64,000 bases of DNA from Drosophila miranda (GCF_003369915.1 NC_046677.1:26430913-26494912); one strand, 5' to 3'; counted from the first letter of the stretch, positions 45,414-60,400 are shown. The notes: a model not told the origin generated them from the letters alone. Numbers and translations are program-made.

Positions 45414-48400
45414 CTAGTTTTTGCCGCGTCGCATCACCATTCGCTCCTTGAGCGATAGCCGGCCGGACTTTTCCACCTTCGTGGAGACATTGCGACGCGA
45501 CTCGACCTGCACCTGCTTGGATTTCTTTTTCCTGCAAATTAAGCAATATGTTAGATAATCGCCGTGTCAGTGGCAGTGGGGAGCACCCCAATAATATTCC
45601 CTTACAATTCATTTATAAGATTCTCGATCTCCTTGCGCCAAATGTCCTTAAAGTCGTTTGTGAAAAGTGTCCAGCACTCGAAGAACTGGTCGGGCGTGCA
45701 ATCTCCCAGGGTTTGAGTCTCCGGCGTGTAATGATAGAAGCGCATTGTCTCCAAAAACAGTTCCCGGCCATCGTTCAGCATGCGATCCAACTTGGCCATC
45801 GACATGTCGGCACTCTCCGTGAATTCCTCCATTTTGGACTTGAAGGGCTCCACAATGTCTTCACTGCAGGCAGCCAGTACCTTGGCCTTGGTCCTCTTGA
45901 AAACTAAACCAAAGGATACGCCGATTAATGCAAGAGAGCAAGCCAGGGGATTCCCAGCGGATCTTACCCAAAAACTTCTTTTTCAGCTCGTTGATATGCA
46001 TCTCCACATCTTCAAACTTGATCTGTGCCGCACGCTCCACATCCGCTGGCTCGGGTATGGGTAGACGAATTTCCAGGGGATGGACACCCTCCTTCCGCCG
46101 CTGGGCAATGTAGGTGCGCACTATGAAGTGCAGGAGTGTGGTATGTCGCTCCTTGGACTTGACGTCCTTCAGTTTCCCAAGTATATCCAGATTGAAGCCG
46201 TCCGCCTGGCCGCGCTGCCGATTGCCCCCGTTCATGTAGTTGCCCAGCGTCAGGATAATGGAGAATACCAGCTTGAGGTCCTCGCTGTCGATCAGCTCCT
46301 GCGACAGCTGCTGGATGGTCTCCAGCTTGCGCATCTGCTGCGACAGCGACTCCTCGAACTCGGCCTGGAAGATAATGCACGAGATCCGCTCGCTGGCCAT
46401 CGAGATGAGAGATATGTCCAGCAGGAACTGCTCGGGTGTATCCAGAGGTATTTCCCCGCCAGCCGCATCCTTGATCTTGAACAGCTCCTCGTCGCTGGCC
46501 TTGATGTGGCCCAGGTGCTGCAACGCCTCGAGGCTCACCACCGATGTGTCCAGGTTGTAGATGGCATGCTCGATCTCGCTGGAGGGCACGTGCAGGCTGC
46601 GTGAGATGATCCCCACCTTCCTGGAGCGCTCCGGCTCCAGCACCTTGATGGACTTGGCTCGCTTCATCTTCACCTCCTTGGGCTTGTTCACCGGCACAAC
46701 GGCCTGTCGCGAGAAGAGCTCGGTGAACTCCTCAATGTTGTCCAGCGGCGTCTCCTCAATCTCTGTCCAAATCTCCTTTATGGGCGGCGGGGGCTGGGGC
46801 ACAACTGGGGCTGCTGCTGCATTGTCGCCGCTACGTGGCGTTGATGCCCCACTGCTGGCGCTCGTCGAGGGCAGTTCATCCGGGGAGCTGCCGCTGTTCT
46901 CCACATTGTCCACATTGTCCGCACTGTCCGTGGAGTTGGCCACCGAGGAGGGACGCGGCACTGGCGGCAGTGATATTGTCACAATCCGCGTCCAATATAG
47001 GGGACGCATGGGCTTTGGCGGGTTAACTGCACTTTTACGAAGCGCTGCAGGAAAGCAGAGAGGGAAATGCATGAATTTTCAATTGGAAAATGGAACCCAG
47101 GAGCGTATTTACTCACTGTTTGTGCGATTGAACCAATCTCCCTCGGAGGGATCGGGCAGCGGTGCGGGTGAGATCATAGACGGGGGCGGTGGAGGCGGGC
47201 CTCCACCACTTCCTGGTGGCGGGGGAGGTCCTCCAAATCCTGGCGGAGGCGGGGGCGGCGGTGCACCACTGCCAGGCATGGGCGGCGGCGGGGGTGGAGG
47301 TGCACCACTTCCAGGCATGGGTGGCGGCGGCGGCGGTGGTGGGGCAGCCGGGGGAGGCGGAGCACCAGCAAAAGGAGGCGGCGGCGGCGGTGGTGGGGCA
47401 GCCGGGGGAGGCGGAGCACCAGCAAAAGGAGGCGGCGGAGGAGGTGGAGGAGGGGGCGGCGGAATAACAAGCGCTGGTGCTGGCGGTGGGGCAGGCGTCC
47501 CAGCCGATTCGGCACTTTGCTCTCCGGCCTCTTCGCCGCCCTTCAAGGATGCTCCACCACAGCGACAGGAGCCTTGGCAGTCGCCCTCCGTCTGCGTCTC
47601 GCCATCTGCATAGCTCCTGCCCTCCTGCGGCTTGTTGTACTCGTAAATGGTCGACTCGCTGGCGTTGAGCAGCTCCGTGAGATTGGTACACCTCCTGGAG
47701 GGACGGCGGGGCGGCTCATCCACGCTGCTGAGCAGCTCGTTGACCACCGCATGCACGTCGGCCAGCGTGGAGCAGTTGAGGAGTCGCTTCTTGAGGATCT
47801 GCTGCAGTGTCTTCTGGTTTTCGGTGACAGTGGGTGTTGTCGCATCCGCTGCCCCTGCCGCTCCTCCAGCCACTGCGGCTGTCGCTGTTGCCAACGATGA
47901 CGCCTCCAAGGTCCTGATGCCCGCCGGTGTGCTTGAGAATGGCCAGGAGGCCACCTTGTCGAGTTTGCCGGGTGTGAGCGGCAGCGATGTCGTCGGCTGC
48001 TCCGTGTGTGTCCACTGGTACATCTCGTACGGCTGCAGGGGGAGGAGGAGCATTGGGTTAGATAAACTTGTATTAACCCATTGACTTCTAATTGTCGAGT
48101 CGAGTCGAGTCGAGTGCTGCAGTGCTTCCTTCCAAGTGGGTCTCGAGTGTGCCACAAGCGACAAAGCTTAAAAGCTCCCCCGATTGGCCCCAAATCCCCT
48201 TTCCCCCTACTCTGAATGCAAAAACTCTCTCTCTCTCTCTCTGGATTGTGCATGTCGCCATCGCCGTCGACTCGACTTGGCTTTGGCTCCCGCAACGGGA
48301 ATTGTCTTACTTTTGTTGCCGTTTTCTTCTTTTGTCAGGCCATTAAGGGTGGTGGTGGGGGGGGCAGGAGGTTTGCAAAAGTTGTGGTGGGATGAGAGCA

Positions 48401-51400
48401 GAGGTGCATATATGCAGATGAGGTGGTAACTGTCGAGTATCGAGTTTTTTGCTTAAAGACAGCTTGAAGATCTACCGCGTAAAATATTGCTTTTCAAACA
48501 CTCAATGGCGCACATTTAGGGCTTTTACGATTATAATATGAATGTAGTTCTTGGAACATTGTGCTTCGAACGCAGAAGATCGTAAAATGTGGCCCCTTGA
48601 ATATCTTGTGTAAAAAATGGATGGCTTTGTGATCAAATATGGTAAGCAAATGCTCGATGAATTTGCTTATGTTTTTGTTTTTTCCTTTTGGGAACCGACT
48701 TTTGAGCGTCGCCATCGAAAAGTAAGTCTTTTCTGCGCCTTGTGGAAGACGGTGTATATTGTTATTGGATTCTGGGGACCGACTCAGCTGCCCAAAGCAT
48801 TGCCGAAGCCCAAGCGAAGTCACGAACCCTGCGTTTCTGTTCCAAGAAGCAAACGAACGAAAATTGAAATGGAATTTGTTCCAGATGGTATTTTATAGTC
48901 TTTGATATGGCTCATCGTGTATAGAATTAACATATTTACATCGAATGAATCTATATGTACCTATTTATTGAACATCCTCTAACCAAAAAGGCACAAAGAG
49001 ATCTCCAAAAATGGCTCAGAATATCCCAAGTATTCCATCTTTCATACACCCCATAGTACTTCCTGAACCCATCTGCTTTCCACAGTAAAACTTTCTCTAT
49101 GTGGGTGTCTATCGTAGGGTTTTTGTGTTGTCTTAGGATCCATCTGGGATGCGCTTGAATAGTCTGCTTGGGTTGCTTCTTGGCTTCTTTAGAGTAGGAA
49201 AAAAACATGCAAATTGTGTAAACTGCGATAAACCCCGACTCCCACACAACAGGAAGGGACATAGCCGTGGGGTGTACGAAGTCCTATCGAATAAGGCGTC
49301 AGGCATCAAAGCAAGCTGTTGCACTTGATTTGCATTTGTCAGATGCTCAGATTCTTTGACTGATTAGGGTCGAACCATGTGTATCTACGAGTGTAAGTCT
49401 GTATCTATGTGTGTGTTCGTTCTGAATGTATGTATCTATGTGCTGCAGGCACAGACAACTGCATTGTGGGACGCCACTTGTTGGAGGCATAATTAAATTT
49501 CAATTACAATTTTAATTGCATTTGTCAGATTTTGTTTTGAGGGTAGATGTGGGCGGGAGGGGCATGGGCAACAGTCTGATGTTGCGGCGAAAGCGTGTTT
49601 TTATGATTTAAATAGTTTTTAATTAGCAAAATGTTAATTAAAACAATTTGGCAAGCATCATTTTATATTGTTTTAAATATGTTGTTTAATAAATAATCAT
49701 ACAAAATGCTAAAGGAATCATTTCGAAAGCGCTGCCTGGTACCCCCTGCTTGGAGCTGAATTTTGATAAAGAAAATGCGGGATTTTATTTAGTTTTTGAA
49801 GAAAACGATGACTGTTCTTAGTTTTCAGTGCTATTTTTTCATAGAAATAATTTTTAAACATTTTATAATTTTTTAAAAAACGGAAAAATGATTTTTTTCT
49901 GTAATAAATTATATTTCAATATAATTTCCTTCGAAATTAATTATCTTTGATTGAAACCTCTGGCAGTCATTAAATTAAGCATTTATTGAGGTCTCAGCCG
50001 CTCTATTAATAGCACGATGACATTGGAATCGCTTCAATCTAATCCACCATCAACCCCTTGAATCCCACCCCCCCCCCCCTCCCGAAAGACAGACCCCGAC
50101 AAGACATTGCATTAAAATCCATTGAAATCATTCCATGGCATTAAAGTTTCGAAACCCAAAAGAATATTTTGGAGGGGCACGAAAAACAACAACTTTCGAC
50201 TGAAAGTAATAAAAACGCACAAAACTTTCAATGAGCCAAGGCACACAGTCGCTTCTGCCACGAAAAAAAAAGATGGGGCACGAGCACCCAAAAAAAATGT
50301 AGAGACAAGGGAATCCCCGATAGAAAAGGCAAAAGAAAAGTCGAACAGCGAACAACGAACCTTTGGCTTCCCCCTCTTGGCATATGCTGGCCTGTTGCCC
50401 AAAAAGTTGATGATGCGCACATCGGTGGGGAGACATTTGGAGACACCGCCCCTACCCCTACCCCTCCCCCTGCCACCTACCTCCTGCCCCTGCTTAAGGA
50501 CTGTCCCTCGGTTCTTGGCAGCCAGTTGAAGAAATTTGTGATATCATAATCTTGAGCTCAAGTATCATCACATAGAAAATCACTTAACGGTGTTGTCTGT
50601 GCGACTGGCGGTGCTCCCCTCCCCTCTCCACCCCTGCCCTTTCGTCTTGGCTCCTGGCTCGTGGGATTTGAGGTTAAGCTGCTGTGGCTAAAACTTTTGG
50701 CCTAAACTAATTTGAGGGCTATACTCGTATCTAGTGCTTCATTATTTGTGGTTGTTCTTGTTGCCGTTTGGCTGCTGCTTGTTGTTTCTGTTTCTGTTGC
50801 CCCATGCTGTCGCCTGTCAAATAACACTTAACTGGAGACGAACTGTGGGGTTTTACAGGCGGTAGAAATACGAAATGGAACCAGTTAACAGGTCTTCCTT
50901 CTCCCAGCCTCCACTCCACTCCACGCCCCGCTCTCTGCCTCTGAGCAATTAAAGCTTTTTCCCTTTTGGCCAACTGTTTGTTTATTTAGCTGTTTGGTCG
51001 GTCAAGAGGCTAGATGCTTTGGCTAAACTGTACCTAAATATGGTCAACTATTATGGAGTCCATTAGGCACAGCACAGCGGCTGAAGATGGTTACGAAAGA
51101 GTTGCACCCAGATGGTGGCAGGGCAGAGTGTTGGCGTGGGAGGCGAGGAGCTGCACTGAGCGAAAAAAGGGACTTTAAGGGATTGAATTGGTGGCTTTTG
51201 TTGGGCCCAAAGGCTGTTCTAAATCTCACGGAAGTATGAAGTTATGGAAGTTACAGAAATATGTACATTTTAAGGCATATTTTAGCAGATTTTCATCGGA
51301 AAACTATCCATATTTAAGCAAAAAAGGAACCCAAACTAATTTAAAACAAGTTTAAATGAAAATAAATAAGGAACTGGCATGTTAATATTCATAGGATACG

Positions 51401-54400
51401 TTTCAAGGGAAATATTTAAGATATTAATGCTTCCGATAATCCTAGAACGTCGTTCACAGATTCTTGGCACATTTCAAGATTTTTTCAAATTAGTAAAACA
51501 GGAAAATAAGGGGATCAAAAATTTATAAAAGATTTTGTTAAGGCTCTGGAGCATCTCATAGTGGCAGATGAGATGGCCCTCTTACCTGGGCGCCCCGGTA
51601 CTGGCCTCCAAGAGGACGCCGCAGGAACTACTGCCCTAGGCGAAAAAATACCCCGATTCTCGAGGACTTTAAAATCCCTGAAGCACTGCCTCGACGGTTC
51701 TCACCCTTATCCGGATCCGTGGCCCCGCTGAAGCCCGTTCGGGTTAACCTAACCTTTTAAACAGGACCATTTCTTAACTAGAATTTTTTGTATGATTTTT
51801 TGTTGGCTTAAAGTTTGAAGACCTGTCGAAAAAGTGCCAATATCTTAGATAATTCTTTGAAAATCAAATTATATAAATTCTCTACTCTCTTATGGAAATT
51901 CTCTTACAATCCTAAAGGACAAACATGTGGGCTCGAATGTTCAAAGCCTTCCTATGCACCTTTCCCTGTTGCTGGTTCGCCCGACGATTGTTCCCAGTGT
52001 AGTGGCAGCGTCTCGTCCAGCGTCAAACTTTGGTTTCATAATTTTGCATGCAGCGAAACAAGAAGTGGGAAAAAAAACAACAACAACTGCATCGAGAAAT
52101 TGTTAATGCAGAGAACCAGAACCCAGAGACCCAGAGAGCCAGAAGCCAGAGTGAGTTTTGGCTTTTGATAGTTGACGTCTGCCGACTGTAAAGTTTTAAC
52201 AAGTTCTGACACTTGCAGGCGAGAACAGGGGCGGGGGTCCAGGCGTGGGGACCCCAAAGAGGGGTCAATTGGGGCGGCCAAAGGGTTAGATGGACAACCG
52301 CTGGAGTCCGGGCTAAATGCAAGTGCAACCAAAGCCCGAGTCCTGGTTTGTCTTTCATTTTGTCTTCTTCTTCGTTTTTTTTGCAATGGAATTGCTAATT
52401 TCCGGGCACAACTTTGCGGTGCACAACTTTTGCCGCCATTCGCCAGCGACTCCTTTTCGACGGAGGATGACGCGGCGTATGAGTAACATTACGGAGACGC
52501 AGGACGACGCATAAGTTGGCTGACAGTTGGCCTCCTCGGGGGCGTACACGGAGAGCGAGAGAGAGAGAGACAGAGACAGAGAGTGCCCATTATCAATGGG
52601 TTTTTGCCTTCAAACGCTAATGACTTGAAACTTAGTTTAGTTTTGTGGACCGGACCGGACCGGACCGGAGTGGACAGGCTTCCTGTCCCCCGCTGTCCAG
52701 CCAAACGCGGACTCTCATCATTTCCGCCAGCGACGTGGCAACATCCGACGCAGATGACCAATTTCCTGGCCTGGCCATAAAGGCCATTGAACTTACACTG
52801 AAGCCCGCCGTGGAGTGGCCGTCCAGCTGGCCGTCATTGGAAATCTGCTTGAGGACGCCGACGTATTTGAGATTATTGCAGAATTGCAGGGCCATCGCAT
52901 TGAATTGTTCCTGCAGCTCCAAGGCAGCCGTCGTCTTGGGGTTGCCCTGCAGCGTGGATATCAGCCATTTCATCAGCATTTGACCTGCAAATATTATGGA
53001 TACGGGAATTAATGAAATCGGATCCACAGCTGCCCCAAAAAGAAGTAGAAAAACTTTGACCCACAAAGATTTATGGTTGAGAGACGCTGGAACTCCCAAG
53101 GAAAAAAGTTTGGCATAAATAAATTTTCTAGGCGAATATTTCGAATAGATTTTGGGGCTGTTGGAAGATACTCTAACATGTCTTCTGCCTATATCAATAG
53201 TTCGATATCTACCAAGGGTTTGTAGGGTTTATTTAAGGGCATATCTAGTATTGTTTTTGGTAGTCTTTTAATAACAGTCGACTTTCTGGTCTATAAAGAC
53301 TTATAAAGGCATGACTAATGCCCCACCGATAAGATAGAAAATGTGAAATTAAGGAAAGTCAATCAAAGTATAAATAAATATGAAATCAAAGGCAAATAAA
53401 AGCCAAATACTTCCCAAGGAAGAGACAATGAGGGCTGGGAGCAAAACCTTTCCCATCACCAATCGACTCTTCTGAGGGAAATTCAAACCCAAAACAAACT
53501 TTTTGTGGAAGTAAAACTTACGCTTGCTGTCAGCGTGTGAGTGGGAGACGGCTCGCAGCTGCGGGTCAGGCGGGTCGGGCAGGTCCACGCTAATGCGGAC
53601 AATGCGTAGGCTAATGCTGGTCGAGGAGGCAACATCAGGTGGCAGCCACTTTGGTCGAGAGCTACGTGAACTCTGAGCCTGTTCGGCGGCCAATGACATT
53701 AGCTGGAGATCACGAGGAGACGAATGGAAGTTCTCCTCCTCCTCGATGGCCGGCCTTTCCACATCCACATCCCAGTTTGCTTGCTTTTGGGCCAGCAGTG
53801 AGCACCAGACGTTGCTCAATGCCCTGGACATGGGGCCGCAACAAAATTATAACCTTCTCAGACTAAATCCAACTCTAGACTGTTTTGAAGGGTGGAAACA
53901 CACAGAGCTTCGATCGAATTGAAATGTGTCAAAACTTATCAGTATTATCAACGCTAACACAACAACTGCGACACTACTATGTACGATGTTCAGGTTCATT
54001 GATAGCACAGTGCATTCGCAGTCGAAGGAGGTAGAAAGAGAACTCTATTCTCTGTATATTCTCGGAGAGGCACAATGGCCTGGCAAGGTCGTTTTCTTTA
54101 TCAGTCACGGTTGCTGTTGGTTGTCTCTAGGGTTTTTTTTTTGTTTTGACCCCACTGAATCATTTCTATAAATTCGAGTATGCTTAATCAACTCTAAAAC
54201 AGAATTAGAAACCATATTCCAAGTGCGTCATTGCCAAAACGTCACCGGGCCTCCCGTTCAATCGATATTCGCGCTTTCTTTATGCCAACAACTTTGTTTT
54301 GGGCTTTCATTTGGTTATCTATCTCCCTCTTCCACAAGATAGCGCGATCATGTCTTGGATGATAGCTGAAATCGATTGATACTCGTCCAATCTAAATACG

Positions 54401-57400
54401 CTATAAAGACTGATTGGCGACAATCAGTAAAGGAAATCTTTATGGCTGCCTTGGCAAGTGGGTTACGAGTATTACTTGAAGTGAGCTTTTCATACACCGA
54501 AATAGATGGTAAGTGGAGTTCTGCAATCTCTCAGATCCAATCGTTACTGATCTGTCTGGGCTGTAATCCATAATCATCGAATCTTTTCACTGACTAGAGA
54601 TTTATTTACTCATTAAACCTCTATATCTATATCTAATACTAGTAATAATACGATGTGCCCAAGATTCCTGTCACTTGCTGCAGGTGGAGGGAAGATTATT
54701 TGCTTCGATTGGAACCCAATTTTCCTTCCACATGAAACTGGTTACGATAGCTACTAATCGTACGAGTAGACCTAAGGTTATAGAGGACTAAAAGGCGCCC
54801 AGATTTGGAGAGGAAATGCACTGCAACAGGCATCTGGATGTATCTATATCAGAGGATATCTGTAGATCTAAGTAAACCATTTTAAGCATCAAAAACTGTA
54901 TATAAACCGCACATATTTACTAAATAAAACCAATACTTATCGAACTAGTAGCTCAAAACTTGTTTAATGGAAAACAAATCCTTCCTTCAATAAAAACAGC
55001 TCGAGTGGAAATCTTGAGATGGCCTTACAAACGGTTCAAGGGTTGAGCATCTCCTGTAGACCCAAAGAAGCCTCAGTAAGCCCAAATCCTAGTGCGACTT
55101 ACGAGGAGAAACCCCGAATACGCCCAACTGTTCGAAAAGCTGATCAGTGAATGGCTTTGGTATGCCTCGAGAATGATTCGAAATGGCTCCAAATAGAAAC
55201 CAAATGGGACTCCAAATGTAAACCAACACAAATGCAATTGCCTTTCAGAACTTGTAGTTCCATAACTAACCATTTCCCAAACTCCACCAAACCTATTTGG
55301 TATCTTCGCACTAAAGTCTCATCAGCGAAGCAAACAGCGATTGGGCTCACAAGATCATTAGCCCAAAAGGTTGATGCCAAGGATTGTAGCCCATTCCCAT
55401 TCCCACCATCCCATTCCCATCCCATTAGCTACCAGTATTGAGGAGGAGCAGGATGATGATTAGGCTGATGATGGCTAAGCGTCGGGCAACAAAGGATGCG
55501 CCTTGGGCTTAGAGGATGGCCAGCGTTAGAGCCTCATCATCGCCCATCGTCATTGTAGTAGTAGTTTTTGTTTTTTTCGGTGTTGTTTCTGTAGTTCTTC
55601 CCATTGTTGTAGGCGTTCATCCTGTTGCTGGTGTTGTTGGTTCCGTGTTATTGCCGGCGCGCCGGTCGCGGCATTGTGGCACAAACCGGTTTTGATGAAA
55701 ACTGCGCCACGGACGCACAACAAATTTGCATAACTGCTTGCCTGGCACTGCACCACCCCTCCCCACAGCACACCACACCACACCATGCCGCATGCCACAA
55801 AAGGGGGGATGTAGAGATGGGGGTGGTGCAGCGGCTTTTGGCGCCTCACGCATGCATGCGTTGCATTCATCAACGGCAGAGACTCCTTTACAGCCACTCC
55901 CCGCTCTCCCCCTACACTTTCTGTTGCACTTTCTGGACGATTCTGACAAACAAAACGGATGAAAATGAAACGATGCCGGGGAAAACCACAAAGCAGAACG
56001 CAGGAATGAAGCAATGAGGAGAGACACCAGTGGTAGAGGCAGAGCCAGCGCCGAGAAATAGAGGAAGCTACTTCGCTTACACGGAGGGAAAAAGCGTGTC
56101 GGTCAGGGCCGAAACTCTCGCTCTCCTCCGCCAGAGAGCGCACATTGCACGACGAAGAGATTAAGCGAGTGTTAAGGAGTTGCATGGCCACTGCATTGGT
56201 TACCCTTCTGCCTGTAATGATCCAATCTCAATTAGATTAGGCAATCTGGTAGATATGGTCTACCATATTTGAAACACACAGGAGTCTGGATACTGAATTT
56301 GATTGCTCTAGCGCACATCGGGACGGAAGGATAAACGGACACACAGACAGAAACACGCTTCTTTCTGGGTGTTACCCTTCGAGTATCGGGTATAAGAAAG
56401 CATGTACCATAGAAAAATATGGCTTTTGCCCTAATTATTACTTATATTGTCTTTGGTTTATGGGTTAGGAGATGGCTGGGCTGTAAATGTTGCCAAAAAA
56501 GATATAAAGATAAAAAAATACAAGTGTTTCACATTCTTTCTCGCGGTTTGCTTTACATAACACCTCAAATGAGCATCTAAATTATCATTTTGTATCCCTC
56601 CTTAAACATAAAGCATTCAACATTCCCAAAGACTACGACAACTCCTTCCTGGACAACCTTTTCCCTCAGTGTATAGTAGTTTTCTCTCACACCAAAAAAA
56701 AATATTGTTTCATTACGCTTTGGCCAAAACATTGTTGCCCGTCTCTATACTTGGAGTCAGAGGCAGAGACCTCTCCTTGAAGTTGACTCTGGCACCGAGG
56801 CATCAGGGTGCTCATCCCAAGTCCCGGATCCCGAATCCCGGAATCTCTTCATCCCGACAACAAGCTGCTGGGGAACGTGATGTTGTCGAGCATATAAATC
56901 AGATTTTTGGATCCCAAAAACGTTCCGCTACACGCCGGACGTTGGCTGTCCGTCCTGTCTGATGAAAAGTCGCGACAAAAAGCTTCTGTTGCCGCTCTGC
57001 TCTCCCCGCCACGGGGCGGACTGGTCCTCGGGTAAGCCACGAAGAATTGATGGCCACTTCAGAGACAATGACGATGGCGACGACAAACGCGACAGGCGAC
57101 ATGCGACAGGGATACAAGCAGCGACTTCTGCGGATGGACCCTGTCCAGAGCCAGCAAATTGCGTGTCCAGCGATATCTAGAGGCGCCTGCTGCCTGCTCC
57201 CTGCTGCCCGCTGCCTGCCTGCCTCTTCGCCTCTGATGTTTGTCCAGCGAGGCGTTAAAATGTTTGTTTGCATTAATTTGCAGCAGACGGCGACGATGAT
57301 GATGACGAGGAGGATCAGCAGCCAGTGGAAGAGCCCTAGAAGCCCCCACAACGATGAGCTTACCAATTAGCGCCACCATTTTCCACTACCACCGCCATTC

Positions 57401-60400
57401 GTTCTCCTCCTTTTGCTGGCTGGAGGCGTGGCATGTGTCAAAAACTGCGCCTCCCAAAAAACTTGAAAGCCAACAAAATTTTCGCGCTGCGTTTTAAGCG
57501 AAAGTTTTCCACTTGCTAACGGGGGAGATTTTAATACGAACTAAGGGGAAAGAAGGGTATGCTCGGATACGTACAGATGGGGACCATAAATATATAGCTT
57601 CAATGTAGTTCTACGAGTGTTTGATCTATCAGTATCTCAAAGACCTTTTTGGAATATACTTACAAAAGCTGTGGCATCCACAATAATAAAGATATGTGTA
57701 TAATATTTGGTGAATGTGTCTACAATGCTATTGTCTACTCAGCTCTCAAAAATGATCTTAATCGGAAATGATGTTGGTCGAAAATGTTGTAGCATCCACA
57801 ATTTTAGACATATTTTCATCAAATCTGATAAACTCATCTACAATGTCATCATTATCTACCTAAGAACCAAAAATCATCTTAATCGAATAATGATAACCCT
57901 TGATCTTTTGAATTATTATAAAGCCAGAGGTGGTATTCCTTAATTTCTGTGTTAGAATCAGTTCTCCGACACCTTTTTACCTCCTTAAATGTAAACTGGT
58001 CTTCAAATTTACTATATGTCTATATAAAGATATAATCTAATGTTCTAGAAACAATCAGCTCAATGGTACAATGATAAACCCCCCAAATTATTGCCTCGGC
58101 TCTTTCAAAAATAGTCCCCGACTTCAGCCTTTCATTGTCGAAACTATTAGGTCTAATAGGTATCCCCTAGTCGAACCATATGTTATCTAGCACTCACGCA
58201 ATTGTTGAAAATAGTTTGCCGTTCGACGGGGAATTTGTGTCTGGAATTTCGAGCACACGCAATAATGCGAGCGAGCAACGCATCGCACATCTGTATAGAG
58301 ATATATATCGCATAGTGGAAGGTAGGGGGCGTGTCATGTGCTATGGAAATTCTTGGGTGTCGTGGGCGACTGAAAGTCTTAAAGTCTGAGAGCCTGAAAG
58401 TATGCCACTAATTTCGGGAATATGGTAGGTTCTTTCTGGTTTCTTAGTTGGACAGAATGGGCGAGAGTTTTCGCGACTTCAAACACTTGCAAAATGTTAA
58501 CCCAACAAAAGTTTTCCCTTTCCCATCCCCAACCAAAATATATATATATGCCAAATATTTACATACACAAATTTCCCCAATTATGCAATCATTCGACTTG
58601 ATTTGGCTTCCCCCTTTCTTGAGTGATTTTGCGCTCCACGCTGAAAGTTGAATCAGGGGAAATTAATTGTTAACTTTAAGCAAACAACAAACGCAATCAA
58701 ACGTGGGACGAACATAGCGAATGATTGGAGGGATTGGGGGGGATTGGAGCCGAGGGTTGGGGTTGGGGATGGGAAAATAAAATTAAATGTTTCCCAAGAA
58801 ACGACACAAAAGGCAAACAGTTAGTGCGCAAAAATCGCTGTTACCTTTATATTTCTCCTTCAATGGGTCTGCGCTCTTGTGGGTCTCCGCCTCCCCCCTT
58901 CTATGGTACTGGGGGTCCGCCTTTTCTGCTGCTGATTTTGGCATCGCTTCACTGGAGTCGCAGATTGAAACATAAAGCGGAAACCCTACCTTCAGAGGCA
59001 ACCACAATCGACGAATGCTCTTGCAGAAGGTACTACGCAATTATTGCGGGAGTCAGTTTTCTATTCCAGAAGATTTTATTGGGAACAAAGTGAGAGGGTA
59101 GTCTCAGTGGAGAGCGGTGTATTTCGACTACAAGATGAGGCCTTCCGAGAAAGATCTGTACTCAAAAAATTCCATTGCACTTATTCCAATGATTTTTATA
59201 AGCACACATAGTCGTATGTATGACAGTTTTCCTATCAAAGAACTTACAAGGCATTCTCCACTAGGTCGTATAACTTTATCAGCTATCCAATCACTTGTCC
59301 CCGTTTCCCTGTAATCTTCGCCTAAGAGAAAGGAAGGAGGCTGTTTTCCAGTAAGCAGTTGCAAGAGGATTTCCACTGTATTTCTGAATAATTTTGTTAG
59401 CATTTCAATCGCTATTTCTTGGCTTGATCAAATTCGATAGTATATCATAACTATCAAACAATTTAGTGCTGTTAAGCGCAGAATTTAGAGCACTGCGCGC
59501 TCAAGATCCTCTGTTATGTCAGCTGTTAGCACGAAAACGTAAAGTGTTGTTGGCTTGGCAAACTATTTTAGATCCAACTTGAGTTTGGGTTAAAAAAAAT
59601 TATTTATAAAGAAGGCACAAGCTAAATTGCCCTGTTAAGGGTGTCAATTGTATGTTATTGGGTCAATAGGTCATATATTTTTTCCTTTTGCAATTAAGAT
59701 CTGTATTTTTGTCTAAAAAGCCGCTTACTTTTCATGTCGGCGAGGAAAATGCTGCCGTTTTGAATACAGACAAATCTAGCGGGAGCACCAATGCAGAATA
59801 TACTTGTAGTACTCGTATAGCACTTATATCTCCTCATCTTTGATTAGAAATACCATCTCTCAGATTTAGATATGTAGGAAAAGTATATTCCCGTTGCTAT
59901 TTATCAGGTTTTCATATTATTCTCTTAAAATTACACCCTAATTCCCCTTCAAATGTGAAATAGATAAATGGATCCACCAAAAGACTCTTCATTCAACATT
60001 TTCAAGTCGTATCCCTGTGTCTTATTCCAAAACTCCTTCCCCAAACCCCATGTCGATTCGTTTATGACCCACATTGCCCTCTTTTTTTTGAGTACGAAAT
60101 GCAAACGAATATTTGGACAAACTTACCTTCGAACTTTTCATATGCAGCGAAGCTTAACTTTTCCGGTACATAAGATGAGCCGCGACGCGAACCAGTGCCT
60201 CCACCTGCCCCTGTGACGGCGGCACCTGCCATCTCTGGCAGGGTTGCCAACAGCGACGATGTCGGCGTGGCCAAGAGCGTTGTCTCCGCCTCCATCAGTG
60301 GCAGCGTATTCGAGGAGCTATTGCCCGCCGCGGACTTCTCGACCGTGAAGCTGGCGACCTTCTTAAGCACATTGCTCGTGAGCAGCGGCGTTGTGGGCGT

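Larger units (their letters stand above)
48033..52796 (-). other. capu intron of about 4.8 kb
   Basis: AT-rich with homopolymer and CT tracts. Apart from the weak nested ORF at 48.6 kb and the GC-rich patch at 51.54-51.77 kb, I see no structure. Confidence 0.6.

Noticed and set aside
46080..47613. Plus-strand ORFs of 174 and 350 codons over capu
   Set aside because: Antisense of the FH1/FH2 coding exons; Gly-rich because FH1 is Pro-rich. The minus frame matches Capu along its length.
55550..56191. 213-codon minus-strand ORF in a capu intron
   Set aside because: Overlaps two other long frames in the same place, has no domain, and its composition reflects CA/TG tracts. I saw no phase-compatible splice partner in capu.
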